Positions 1 to 6,317 of a DNA stretch of 6,342 nucleotides are shown in pieces. The stretch's first letter is position 1, and each line of letters opens with the position of its first letter. The notes beneath the pieces are model-generated. The model was not told the origin of the DNA. It ran no database searches and saw only the letters and a list, made by a program, of their open reading frames with translations. The position numbers were made by a program, and so were the translations under genes. Source of the stretch: Deltaproteobacteria bacterium (GTDB taxonomy: Bacteria > Desulfobacterota > Anaeroferrophillalia > Anaeroferrophillales > Tharpellaceae); NCBI GenBank assembly GCA_030640695.1, contig DAOWIX010000139.1:1-6342 (forward strand), given 5' to 3'.

Positions 1-2
1 AG

Positions 3-1205
3 ATTGCGAGCTCTCAGAAAAGGGGTGTTGATGATACTGTTCGGGAGGAGTTTCGTTTAAGTCGTAATGAGAGTGCGGAAGAGTCGCGGCGTTTGCGGGA
101 AGAGGTGGCGCGGGCCCAGAGGGCTGCCAGTGTGACCGTGGTTAAGATTATCAGTCAGGTCGGGAAGGTGCAGCAGGAGGGTTTGGGGGCGCTTGAAAAA
201 AGGGTTCAGTCGATCTCAGAAGCCCATGAAATTCGTTTTGAAAAACTGCGGGAGACGGTTGCCACGCAGTTGCAGTTATTGCAGGAAAACAATGAGAAAA
301 AGTTAGAGCAGATGCGGCAGACCGTTGATGAGAAGCTGCAGAGTACTTTGGAAAAACGGTTGGGGGAGTCATTTAAGTTGGTCAGTGAGCGGCTCGAGGC
401 GGTGCAGCGCGGTTTGGGAGATATGCAGAATCTTGCAAACGGGGTTGGAGATCTCAAGCGCATGTTGACTAATGTCAAAGCGCGGGGAACCTGGGGTGAA
501 TTTCAGCTCGGTGATATCCTGGGGCAGATATTGACTCCAGATCAGTTTGCCAAGAATGTTCAGCCGAAAGCTGACTCTGGGGAGATTGTCGAGTATGCTG
601 TCCGTCTTCCGGGGCCGGGTGATTTACCATCAATCTGGTTGCCGATAGACGCCAAGTTTCCTCAGGAAGATTACCAGAGACTCTTGGATGGGGCGGAGAT
701 TGCAGATTCGGTCGCTGTTGAAAAAGCAACCGCTGCCCTGATTCGATCGATTCAGAGTTCAGCCAAAGATATTGCTGGAAAATATATTGACCCACCCCAT
801 ACGACAGATTTTGCAATCATGTTTCTGCCGACTGAGGGTCTCTATTCTGAAGTTTTGCGGCAGCCGGGCATGGTTGAGAGGTTGCAGCAGCAACATCGGG
901 TTGTGGTGGCGGGTCCCACGACCTTGGCCGCTATCTTGAACAGTTTGCGGATGGGTTTTCGCACCCTGGCTATTGAAAAGCGTTCGAGTGAGGTCTGGAC
1001 GATCCTTGCGGCCGTAAAAACAGAGTTCGGCAAGTTTGAAGAGGTTTTGTCAAAAGTTAAAAAACAGCTCGATACGGCATCCAGTACCATTGCCATGACC
1101 GAGGTACGAACCCGGGCGATGGATCGTAAATTACGGGATGTGGAGGATTTACCGATGGCGGAGTCATCTCGACTTTTGGGACTTGATCAGGTTAGGAAAA
1201 AATAA
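3..1205 (+). CDS. rmuC: RmuC family DNA recombination protein, 5'-truncated by window edge
   Basis: RmuC proteins limit recombination-driven rearrangements such as inversions at short inverted repeats. Their C-terminal domain (PF02646) is assigned to the PD-(D/E)XK nuclease clan. The frame is open from the first complete codon (position 3) to the TAA at 1203-1205, giving 400 visible codons. The first in-frame start-like codon, TTG at 93, is unlikely to be the true start because the residues before it (e.g. VREEFRLSRNESAEE) continue the same charged coiled coil. E. coli RmuC is 475 residues, so the missing part probably holds the N-terminal membrane helix and the start of the coil. The coil runs to about position 430. 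Family motifs follow: NVKARGTWGE (from 471), the nuclease-like PIDAKFP (D at 648-650, K at 654-656), FLPTEGLYSEVLRQP (about 822-866) and VVVAGPTTLAAILNSLRMGFR (about 900-962). A terminator about 100 bp downstream suggests it is transcribed separately from the ABC genes. Family assignment is confident; nuclease activity is a family-level prediction. Confidence 0.93.
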   Translation: MASSQKRGVDDTVREEFRLSRNESAEESRRLREEVARAQRAASVTVVKIISQVGKVQQEGLGALEKRVQSISEAHEIRFEKLRETVATQLQLLQENNEKKLEQMRQTVDEKLQSTLEKRLGESFKLVSERLEAVQRGLGDMQNLANGVGDLKRMLTNVKARGTWGEFQLGDILGQILTPDQFAKNVQPKADSGEIVEYAVRLPGPGDLPSIWLPIDAKFPQEDYQRLLDGAEIADSVAVEKATAALIRSIQSSAKDIAGKYIDPPHTTDFAIMFLPTEGLYSEVLRQPGMVERLQQQHRVVVAGPTTLAAILNSLRMGFRTLAIEKRSSEVWTILAAVKTEFGKFEEVLSKVKKQLDTASSTIAMTEVRTRAMDRKLRDVEDLPMAESSRLLGLDQVRKK

Positions 1206-1227
1206 TTTTCTGATCTTCGAAAGAGGC

Positions 1228-1255
1228 TTGACTTTTATCTTTTTTAGTTTAAGAT
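1228..1255 (+). promoter_or_regulatory. possible sigma70-like promoter just after rmuC
   Basis: TTGACT (1228-1233, 5 of 6 consensus bases) is followed after 16 bp by TAAGAT (1250-1255, 4 of 6, keeping the key first T, second A and last T). Transcription would begin near 1262. A transcript from here would meet the hairpin at 1302-1333 before reaching the ABC genes, so it would give either a short RNA or an attenuated leader. This is by-eye consensus matching only, in an AT-rich gap where chance matches are common. Confidence 0.3.
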
Positions 1256-1301
1256 TCGAGCGTTTGTTTTTGCTGGCAGAGAGAGCATTAAGTTTGGTTT
1301 A

Positions 1302-1341
1302 CGGGGTTTCCGTTTAATTTTTCGGAGACCTCGATTGTTTT
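1302..1341 (+). terminator. rho-independent terminator, likely for rmuC
   Basis: An 11-bp stem forms between 1302-1312 (CGGGGTTTCCG) and 1323-1333 (CGGAGACCTCG), with two G-U wobbles and no mismatch. It encloses a 10-nt A/T-only loop (1313-1322). It is followed by ATTGTTTT (1334-1341), a broken but T-rich tail. The opposite strand has no T tract after the stem, so it should act in the + direction. It ends 136 bp past the rmuC stop and just before the better promoter candidate, which fits the boundary between two transcription units. The stem is clear; the imperfect tail lowers certainty about termination strength. Confidence 0.6.
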
Positions 1342-1368
1342 GATCACTTGGCAAAAGGTGGCTCTAAT
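1340..1368 (+). promoter_or_regulatory. sigma70-like promoter for the ABC operon
   Basis: TTGATC (1340-1345, 4 of 6 with TTGA intact) and TCTAAT (1363-1368, 5 of 6) are separated by the ideal 17 bp. Initiation would fall near 1375, leaving a 5' leader of about 30 nt that carries the ribosome binding site of the first ABC gene. The -35 box starts in the T-rich tail of the terminator, giving a compact terminator-promoter junction. I see no clear operator-like palindrome over it. Judged by eye. Confidence 0.5.
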
Positions 1369-1389
1369 AAGTTGTCGTTGACTTTAGAC

Positions 1390-1394
1390 AGGAG
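1390..1394 (+). promoter_or_regulatory. Shine-Dalgarno site supporting the GTG start at 1404
   Basis: AGGAG lies 9 nt before GTG at 1404. The GTG codon gives a protein beginning MIEVQGLNKFYG, exactly where ABC ATPases of this type begin, so it settles the start in favour of GTG. Confidence 0.7.
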
Positions 1395-1403
1395 AGTTTT
1401 AAC

Positions 1404-2342
1404 GTGATTGAAGTGCAGGGTTTAAATAAGTTTTATGGTGATTTTCAGGCCTTAAAAGAGCTTGATTTTACCATAAACAGGGGTGAGATATTAGGCTTGC
1501 TCGGCCCAAATGGTGCCGGCAAGACGACAACCATGCGGATTTTGACCTGTTTTTTACAGCCCTCATCGGGAACCATTAAGGTCGAAAATTATAATATTCT
1601 TGATCACCCATTAGAGATTAAGAATATGATCGGATATTTGCCTGAGTCTGCACCTCTTTACGGTGAGATGCTGGTTTACGACTATCTTGCCTACGTTGCC
1701 GCCATGCGGGGTCTTGATGGCGGGCTTAAGGTTGAGAGAATTGCTAAGCTGATTGAACTCTGCGGGCTTAAAGAGGTTATTCATAAAGCGGTTCATGAAC
1801 TCTCCAAAGGTTATAAACAACGCGTTGGCCTGGCTCATGCGATGATGGGGGATCCTGAAATTCTGGTTCTTGATGAACCGACTTCAGGCCTTGATCCCAA
1901 CCAGATTGTTGAGATCAGGCAGCTGATCAAAGAGATCGGTAAAGAGAAAACCGTGGTCTTTTCAACCCATATTTTAAGTGAAGCCGAGGCCACTTGTGAT
2001 CGGGTCGTGATTATTAATCGTGGGGTTATTGTGGCCGATGGGGCGACTGATCGACTGGCTCGGGAATTTGGTGGCGGGGCGGTTGTTGATGTCGCGCTGC
2101 AGCATCCTGATGCACAGTTTGTTGTCGCTGAGCTTAAACGGGTTGTCGGGGTTGAGCGCCTTGAAGAACTTTCGGAAGTCGGAGAAGGTTTGGTCAAAAT
2201 GGCAATTTTCAGTAAGGAAGACGAGGATATTCGACCGGCTCTCTACCGGGTGATTCGTGAACAGGGTTGGGATCTGCTCGATTTTCATCGGCGGGCCGAA
2301 ACCTTAGAGAATGTCTTCGCTCAACTGACACGGGAGAATTAG
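1404..2342 (+). CDS. ABC transporter ATP-binding protein, GldA-like
   Basis: This is the cytoplasmic ATPase that should power the permease encoded next. All nucleotide-binding motifs are present in the 312 residues: Walker A GPNGAGKT at 34-41, the Q-loop region IGYLPESAPLY at 76-86, signature LSKGY at 133-137, Walker B ILVLDEP at 153-159 with catalytic Glu158, D-loop SGLD at 161-164, and H-loop His189. The Q-loop position holds Glu81 instead of Gln, and the signature is LSKGY rather than LSGGQ; from memory, both are common in the GldA and multidrug-type ABC-2 branch. Residues from about 215 form the C-terminal extension usual in that branch (about 300 residues in total). The start is GTG with AGGAG 9 nt upstream. 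The stop lies 2 nt before the permease ATG, so translation is probably coupled. Being an ABC-2 ATPase is nearly certain; the GldA-type label rests on motif style and the GldF/GldG neighbours. Confidence 0.95.
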   Translation: MIEVQGLNKFYGDFQALKELDFTINRGEILGLLGPNGAGKTTTMRILTCFLQPSSGTIKVENYNILDHPLEIKNMIGYLPESAPLYGEMLVYDYLAYVAAMRGLDGGLKVERIAKLIELCGLKEVIHKAVHELSKGYKQRVGLAHAMMGDPEILVLDEPTSGLDPNQIVEIRQLIKEIGKEKTVVFSTHILSEAEATCDRVVIINRGVIVADGATDRLAREFGGGAVVDVALQHPDAQFVVAELKRVVGVERLEELSEVGEGLVKMAIFSKEDEDIRPALYRVIREQGWDLLDFHRRAETLENVFAQLTREN

Positions 2343-2344
2343 TT

Positions 2345-3049
2345 ATGAGTGGTGCTTTGACGGTTTTCAGAAAGGAGCTTAGAGGTTTTTTCTTCTCTCC
2401 GATCGCCTATATCGTAATTACGACCTTCCTGTTGCTTTCGGGATGGTTTTTCTTTTCAACGTTTTTTCTCTATAATCAGGCCGAGTTAAGAAATTTTTTC
2501 GGTCAGTTGCCGATTATTTTTGCGTTCATTGTACCGGCTGTAACCATGCGGCTTTTTTCCGAAGAGCTCAACAGCGGTTCTTTTGAGTTACTTTCTACTT
2601 TACCGATCACTGATTCCTCAATTGTTATTGGTAAATTTCTGGCAGCTCTCATCTTTATCGCCCTGATGCTTTTGCCGACGATTGCCTACGCTTTCAGTGC
2701 AGCTCTGCTCGGTGATCTCGACTGGGGGCCGGTATTCGGGGGGTATTTCGGGGCCTTGCTGTTGGCCGGAGCCTATGCCGGAATCGGCCTCTTTGCCTCA
2801 TCCTTGACAAAAAACCAGATTGTCGCTTTTATCATCGGGATGGCGATCTGTTTTATGCTGACGATTTTTGATCGCATGCTCTTCTTTGTACCGGAGAGTG
2901 TTTTAGCAGTTTTTGCCTATCTTGGCTCGACAACTCATTTTCAGAATATCTCCCGGGGGATTATCGATACCCGGGATCTGCTCTATTTTTTCAGTATAAT
3001 ATTTCTTGCCCTTTACGCTACAACCTTTGTGCTGAAAGAGAAGAAATAG
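2345..3049 (+). CDS. ABC-2 type permease, GldF-like
   Basis: This inner-membrane permease is expected to pair with the ATPase encoded 2 nt upstream. From ATG at 2345 it has 234 residues, close to the size of GldF-type permeases. GGGAG at 2332-2336, 8 nt upstream, supports this start; the frame is open further upstream, but that would overlap the ATPase gene. I see six hydrophobic segments, at about 20-42, 53-70, 97-121, 130-152, 157-182 and 211-230. The cytoplasmic N-terminus FRKELRGFFFSP (8-19) is the amphipathic segment typical of ABC-2 permeases. The loop EELNSGSFELLSTLPI (73-88) matches the conserved E-x-G-x-x-E-L-L coupling region of this family. HFQNISRGIIDTRDLLYF (198-215) matches the C-terminal signature of the GldF group. 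The stop codon overlaps the Shine-Dalgarno site of the next gene. The substrate cannot be read from the sequence. Confidence 0.93.
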   Translation: MSGALTVFRKELRGFFFSPIAYIVITTFLLLSGWFFFSTFFLYNQAELRNFFGQLPIIFAFIVPAVTMRLFSEELNSGSFELLSTLPITDSSIVIGKFLAALIFIALMLLPTIAYAFSAALLGDLDWGPVFGGYFGALLLAGAYAGIGLFASSLTKNQIVAFIIGMAICFMLTIFDRMLFFVPESVLAVFAYLGSTTHFQNISRGIIDTRDLLYFFSIIFLALYATTFVLKEKK

Positions 3050-3053
3050 GAGG
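3048..3053 (+). promoter_or_regulatory. perfect Shine-Dalgarno overlapping a stop codon; fixes GTG start at 3062
   Basis: AGGAGG shares its first two bases with the TAG stop of the permease and lies 8 nt before GTG at 3062. An in-frame ATG at 3080 has no comparable site at the right distance, so GTG is preferred. The overlap links termination of the permease with initiation on the GldG-like gene. Confidence 0.75.
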
Positions 3054-3061
3054 TTTTTACC

Positions 3062-5296
3062 GTGCAGACGGATAATCGTATGGTTAAAAGCGGTCCCTTT
3101 GGCCGTTATGGTAAACTTTTGCTTTATGTTGTCGTTGTGGTGCTGATCAATCTTGTTGGGGTCACTCTTTTTACCCGTTTTGATTTGACGGCCAACCGCG
3201 TTTATTCACTTTCACCAGCCAGTAAAGAGGTGGTTGCCACTCTTTCCGAACCTCTAACGTTTAAAGTCTTCTTCTCGGCCAACTTGCCGGCTCCCTACAA
3301 TGGAGTTGAGCGCTATATTCATGACCTTCTTCAAGAGTATGCCCTGGCCGGAAATAAATATTTTAACTATCAGTTCCATAACCCTGCGGGTGATGATGAA
3401 ACTGCCGTTCAGAATCAGGAATTGGCCCGTAGTTACGGGATTTCGCCAGTGCAGATCAGGGCTATTGAACAAGATGAGGTCAAATTTAAAAAAGCCTATA
3501 TGGGGTTGGCTATAATTCATGGTGATCTGGTTGAAAGTCTTCCCGCAATTACGACAACCGAGGGGCTTGAATATCAGTTGACGACAGCTATCCGGCGCAT
3601 GAATAACAAAATCAGTCGCCTGTTGGTTTTACCGGAAAAGATCAAGGTCGAGCTCTTTCTCTCCTCGTCCTTGGAGCTTGTCGGGCCCTATATGAACCTT
3701 GAAAATCTGGACTTATTGCCGGATTCGATCAGCGGCATGGTCAGTCGTCTCAATGATCAGCTCTATAACCGGCTGGAGTTCTCTTTTCATGACCCTTCAA
3801 AAGATCCAGAGGCAGCGACAAAAGCGCTTGCGGGTCAGGTTATGGAACTTAAATGGAAAGATTTCAGTAATCGACAGGGGCAGAGTATCGTTGGTGATCA
3901 TGGTTATGCCGGTTTGACGGTCTCTTTTTCCGGACAGCGTCAGGATATGCATCTGATTTCAGTGGCCCAGGTACCGATTTTCGGTACCCAGTACATGTTG
4001 ACTCCGCTTGAAGACCTCGAGGTGATGCTCAATATTGCGATTGAGAATGTTATTGGTATCAATGAGAAGATCGCCTATTTGGGTAGTCATGGCACTCTGC
4101 CTTTACAGGCGGCGCAGGCTTCGCCGGGACAGCCTCAACCCGAAGCGGCCTCCAATTTTCATCGATTGCTGGCCCAAGAGTATACCCCTGATATGGTAAC
4201 TTTGGAGCAGATGAGTTTGCTCTCCGGGGTTAAAACCCTAATCATCGCCCGGCCAACTGAAACGTTTACCGATTACGAACTCTTCCTGCTTGATCAATTC
4301 TTTTTACAAGGTAACAACCTGGCGCTCTTCTATGATCCCTTCCAAGAAAAAATGCCGTCCCAGAATATGATGATGATGGGTCAGGGGCCGAGCTATGTAC
4401 CGGTGGCGACGGGGCTGGAGAAATTGCTGGCCCACTATGGCGTTGATGTCGGGAAAGCCTATGTCATGGATCAGGAGTGTTTTAAGCAGCAACTTCCTCC
4501 AGCTCAGGGCGGCGGCGAGCGGGCTCTCTACTTTGCGCCATTGCTGGAAAATCGGAATATTAATAAAGATTACCCTTTTATTAAGAATATTAAAGGCCTG
4601 GTGATGATCAAGGCGGCACCGCTTACAGTTGATAGTGAAAAGTTGGCGGGGGCCGATATTAAGGCGACAGAACTGTTCTCCTCTTCCGAGAGATCTTGGT
4701 TGATGGAGGATCGTATCGACCTTAACCCGATGCAGATGCAGCCTCCGCTTGAGAGTTCTGAATTTGACCGTCACGCCCTGGCTTATCTGCTCGAAGGCTC
4801 CTTTACGAGTTACTTCAGCGGTCGTCCGCTACCGGAAAAGTCTGAGCCTTCTAAAGTTTCCGAGACTCCGGCAGAGGAGGAGCTCAAGGGTGGAGAACAA
4901 AAAGAGAGTAAGATTTTAACTTCACTAGTCGATGAGGGCGGACTTGAGAGCCGCGGCGTACGTCTAGAGAAAGGTAAGCCTGGTCGTCTGATTGTGGTTG
5001 GGTCGGCTGATATCCTGCGTGATAACATTGTCGATGAAGGGGGGGCAACACCGAATGCTCAGCTTCTCATGAATATGGTGGATTATCTCAACGATCGTCA
5101 AGAGTTAGCGGTGCTACGCAGTAAAGCGCAGCGTTTTAATCCGCTGGTTGACATTGCTCCGGAGAGTCGCAGCCTTATTAAAGCGGCAAACCTGGTGGGG
5201 TTGCCGCTACTGGTTATCTTCGCCGGTCTGATCGCCTGGTTAAGGCGCGGTGCCCGCCGCCGTAAACTCCGGCAGATGTTTCTTAAGAGAGTGTGA
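3062..5296 (+). CDS. GldG-like ABC transporter auxiliary protein
   Basis: This is a membrane-anchored partner of the ATPase/permease pair, of the GldG / ABC_transp_aux type (PF09822), with 744 residues. A helix at about 19-37 follows a short basic N-terminus. A second helix at about 711-727 precedes RRGARRRK, so both ends should be cytoplasmic and about 670 residues periplasmic. RFDLTANRVYSLSP (39-52) is the usual family motif after the first helix. Two related units follow, about 67-188 and 195-340, each with F-H-(N/D)-P, an aromatic-x-GL strand and a closing helix, suggesting internal duplication. Next comes a region resembling the glutamine-amidotransferase-like fold of this family: VKTLIIARP at 390-398 and FYDPF at 423-427. 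A Met run is at 436-439, the only cysteine is Cys473, and a charged, probably disordered linker spans about 591-617. Bacteroidetes GldG is shorter, roughly 560 residues. No catalytic site is evident, so a structural or substrate-handling role is inferred. Start GTG rests on AGGAGG 8 nt upstream. Confidence 0.9.
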   Translation: MQTDNRMVKSGPFGRYGKLLLYVVVVVLINLVGVTLFTRFDLTANRVYSLSPASKEVVATLSEPLTFKVFFSANLPAPYNGVERYIHDLLQEYALAGNKYFNYQFHNPAGDDETAVQNQELARSYGISPVQIRAIEQDEVKFKKAYMGLAIIHGDLVESLPAITTTEGLEYQLTTAIRRMNNKISRLLVLPEKIKVELFLSSSLELVGPYMNLENLDLLPDSISGMVSRLNDQLYNRLEFSFHDPSKDPEAATKALAGQVMELKWKDFSNRQGQSIVGDHGYAGLTVSFSGQRQDMHLISVAQVPIFGTQYMLTPLEDLEVMLNIAIENVIGINEKIAYLGSHGTLPLQAAQASPGQPQPEAASNFHRLLAQEYTPDMVTLEQMSLLSGVKTLIIARPTETFTDYELFLLDQFFLQGNNLALFYDPFQEKMPSQNMMMMGQGPSYVPVATGLEKLLAHYGVDVGKAYVMDQECFKQQLPPAQGGGERALYFAPLLENRNINKDYPFIKNIKGLVMIKAAPLTVDSEKLAGADIKATELFSSSERSWLMEDRIDLNPMQMQPPLESSEFDRHALAYLLEGSFTSYFSGRPLPEKSEPSKVSETPAEEELKGGEQKESKILTSLVDEGGLESRGVRLEKGKPGRLIVVGSADILRDNIVDEGGATPNAQLLMNMVDYLNDRQELAVLRSKAQRFNPLVDIAPESRSLIKAANLVGLPLLVIFAGLIAWLRRGARRRKLRQMFLKRV

Positions 5297-5297
5297 A

Positions 5298-5322
5298 AAT
5301 TACAAGCTGTCAATTCGTAATT
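5298..5322 (+). repeat. short AT-rich inverted repeat between the GldG-like and DUF4340 genes
   Basis: AATTAC (5298-5303) and GTAATT (5317-5322) are perfect inverted copies around a 13-nt spacer, in the only sizeable gap within the operon (46 bp). The arms are short and AT-rich and no T tract follows, so this is not a terminator. It may be chance, an mRNA processing or stability element, or a trace of a dispersed repeat. Confidence 0.25.
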
Positions 5323-5342
5323 AATAAGCGGATGGTAAAGTT

Positions 5343-6317
5343 ATGAAAAAAGAGTATCTTCTGTTAGTGGTTGTAATTATTGGTCTCGGGGCCCTGCTTT
5401 TCTATCAGAAAAAAGGGCGCACCAACTATCAATTGCCGGAACTGCCAATTTTGCAAAAGGCTGCAGATCGGTTGCTTATTGAGAGGGCTGGCGAGCTTAC
5501 CGAGATCTGTTTGGTTGAGGGTAAATGGGTGGTGGGGCCGCAACAATACCGGGCTGATAGCGACCGCGTTAAGAAGATGATTGCCGAGGTTAAGGATCTC
5601 AAACTGACGGCTTTAGTTTCTGAGAGGGGGAATTATCAGATTTATGATCTGGTGGCTGAGAAAAAGTTTAAGATCTCGCTCTTTGGTGCAGATCAACTCT
5701 TGCGAGAAATTCAGATTGGGAAAAATAGTGCTTCCTTGCGTCAGACCTATGTGATGCTTAAGGGTGACCCTAAAGTCTATCAAGCTCTGGGTAACTTAAA
5801 AAGCAATCTTTTCTCGAGTGTTGCTGACCTCCGTGATAAAAAGGTACTTGAGATTAGCGGAGAGCAGTTGGCCGGAATTGATGAGATTGTCCTGGATCGG
5901 CTGGAGGATGACAAGCGTCAAGTTTTGAAGCTTGCCAAGCTTATGCCTGAACCGGTTGCTGATGATGGAAAGAGTGAGCAAGCACCGGCTTCAGTTGTCG
6001 TCTGGCAGCTGGAGAGTGGGGTTCCGGTGGTGATCGATAAGGTTGACAGGCTGCTTAAAAGTCTTGCCGATTTAAAGTGCGAAAGTTTTATTGAGGATCG
6101 TCACTCTGAAGCCTTCAGTAAGCCGCTCTACCGAGTCGTTGTGCGAGGCGGAGGGGAGGAGTTTTGGTTAGCCCTTATGGCCCCTGAAGATGATAAATAC
6201 CCGGCTCTCTCATCTTACTCACTTGAGCCCTTCTGGTTGCCTTCCTGGCGGGCGGAGAAAATTATTAAGGGGTTTTCTGTTGACACCACTTCAGAGAGAG
6301 CCGCCGAGAGTAAATGA
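5343..6317 (+). CDS. DUF4340 domain-containing membrane-anchored protein
   Basis: The 324-residue protein begins with a short charged start (MKKEY) and one hydrophobic helix at about 5-21. There is no lipobox cysteine after the helix, so I read it as an uncleaved anchor with about 300 residues outside the inner membrane. The DUF4340 pattern is recognisable: a WVV strand (62-64), YRADSDRVKKMIAEVKDLK (69-87), the SERGNYQIYDL segment (93-103), then QTYVMLKGDPKVYQAL (134-149) and the FSSVADLRDKKVL stretch (157-169). A second related-looking half ends with EFWLALMAPEDDKY and a Trp-rich stretch. DUF4340 genes commonly sit next to GldG-like genes, and that order holds here. The function is unknown; a role as periplasmic accessory subunit is inferred from context. 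The ribosome site is poor (GGATGG at 5330-5335, 7 nt before ATG), and the 46-nt gap is the largest in the operon. The gene ends in tandem stops, TGA then TAG. Confidence 0.88.
   Translation: MKKEYLLLVVVIIGLGALLFYQKKGRTNYQLPELPILQKAADRLLIERAGELTEICLVEGKWVVGPQQYRADSDRVKKMIAEVKDLKLTALVSERGNYQIYDLVAEKKFKISLFGADQLLREIQIGKNSASLRQTYVMLKGDPKVYQALGNLKSNLFSSVADLRDKKVLEISGEQLAGIDEIVLDRLEDDKRQVLKLAKLMPEPVADDGKSEQAPASVVVWQLESGVPVVIDKVDRLLKSLADLKCESFIEDRHSEAFSKPLYRVVVRGGGEEFWLALMAPEDDKYPALSSYSLEPFWLPSWRAEKIIKGFSVDTTSERAAESK

Noticed and set aside
93..95. TTG at 93 as the start of rmuC
   Set aside because: The frame is open to the left edge and its residues continue the coiled coil expected of RmuC, so the gene starts outside the window.
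475..816. 113-codon open frame on the - strand inside rmuC
   Set aside because: It is antisense to conserved RmuC motifs, and its predicted product is low-complexity and unlike a folded protein.
1228..1386. Direct repeat of TTGACTTT at 1228-1235 and 1378-1385 as a regulator binding pair
   Set aside because: Eight bases repeated 150 bp apart in an AT-rich gap is weak evidence. The second copy is too close to the start codon for a useful -35 box, and neither copy is palindromic.
1835..2197. 120-codon open frame on the - strand inside the ATPase gene
   Set aside because: It mirrors the Walker B, D-loop and H-loop coding region and its product is a Ser/Thr/Arg-rich sequence typical of shadow frames.
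2267..2344. Longer permease start at 2267, giving 260 residues
   Set aside because: It would overlap the ATPase gene by 76 bp and add a non-hydrophobic stretch unlike ABC-2 permeases. The ATG at 2345 has GGGAG 8 nt upstream and gives the typical N-terminus.
4304..4774. 156-codon open frame on the - strand inside the GldG-like gene
   Set aside because: It lies wholly antisense to a well-supported gene and its product (rich in His, Arg and Leu) resembles no family I know. It is a codon-usage shadow.
1404..5296. Reading the cassette as evidence of gliding motility
   Set aside because: GldA/F/G-like genes occur widely in non-gliding bacteria, and none of the other gliding or type IX secretion genes are visible here.
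5343..5405. DUF4340 protein as a lipoprotein
   Set aside because: There is no cysteine at the end of the N-terminal hydrophobic stretch; the first cysteine is residue 56. An uncleaved helix anchor fits better.
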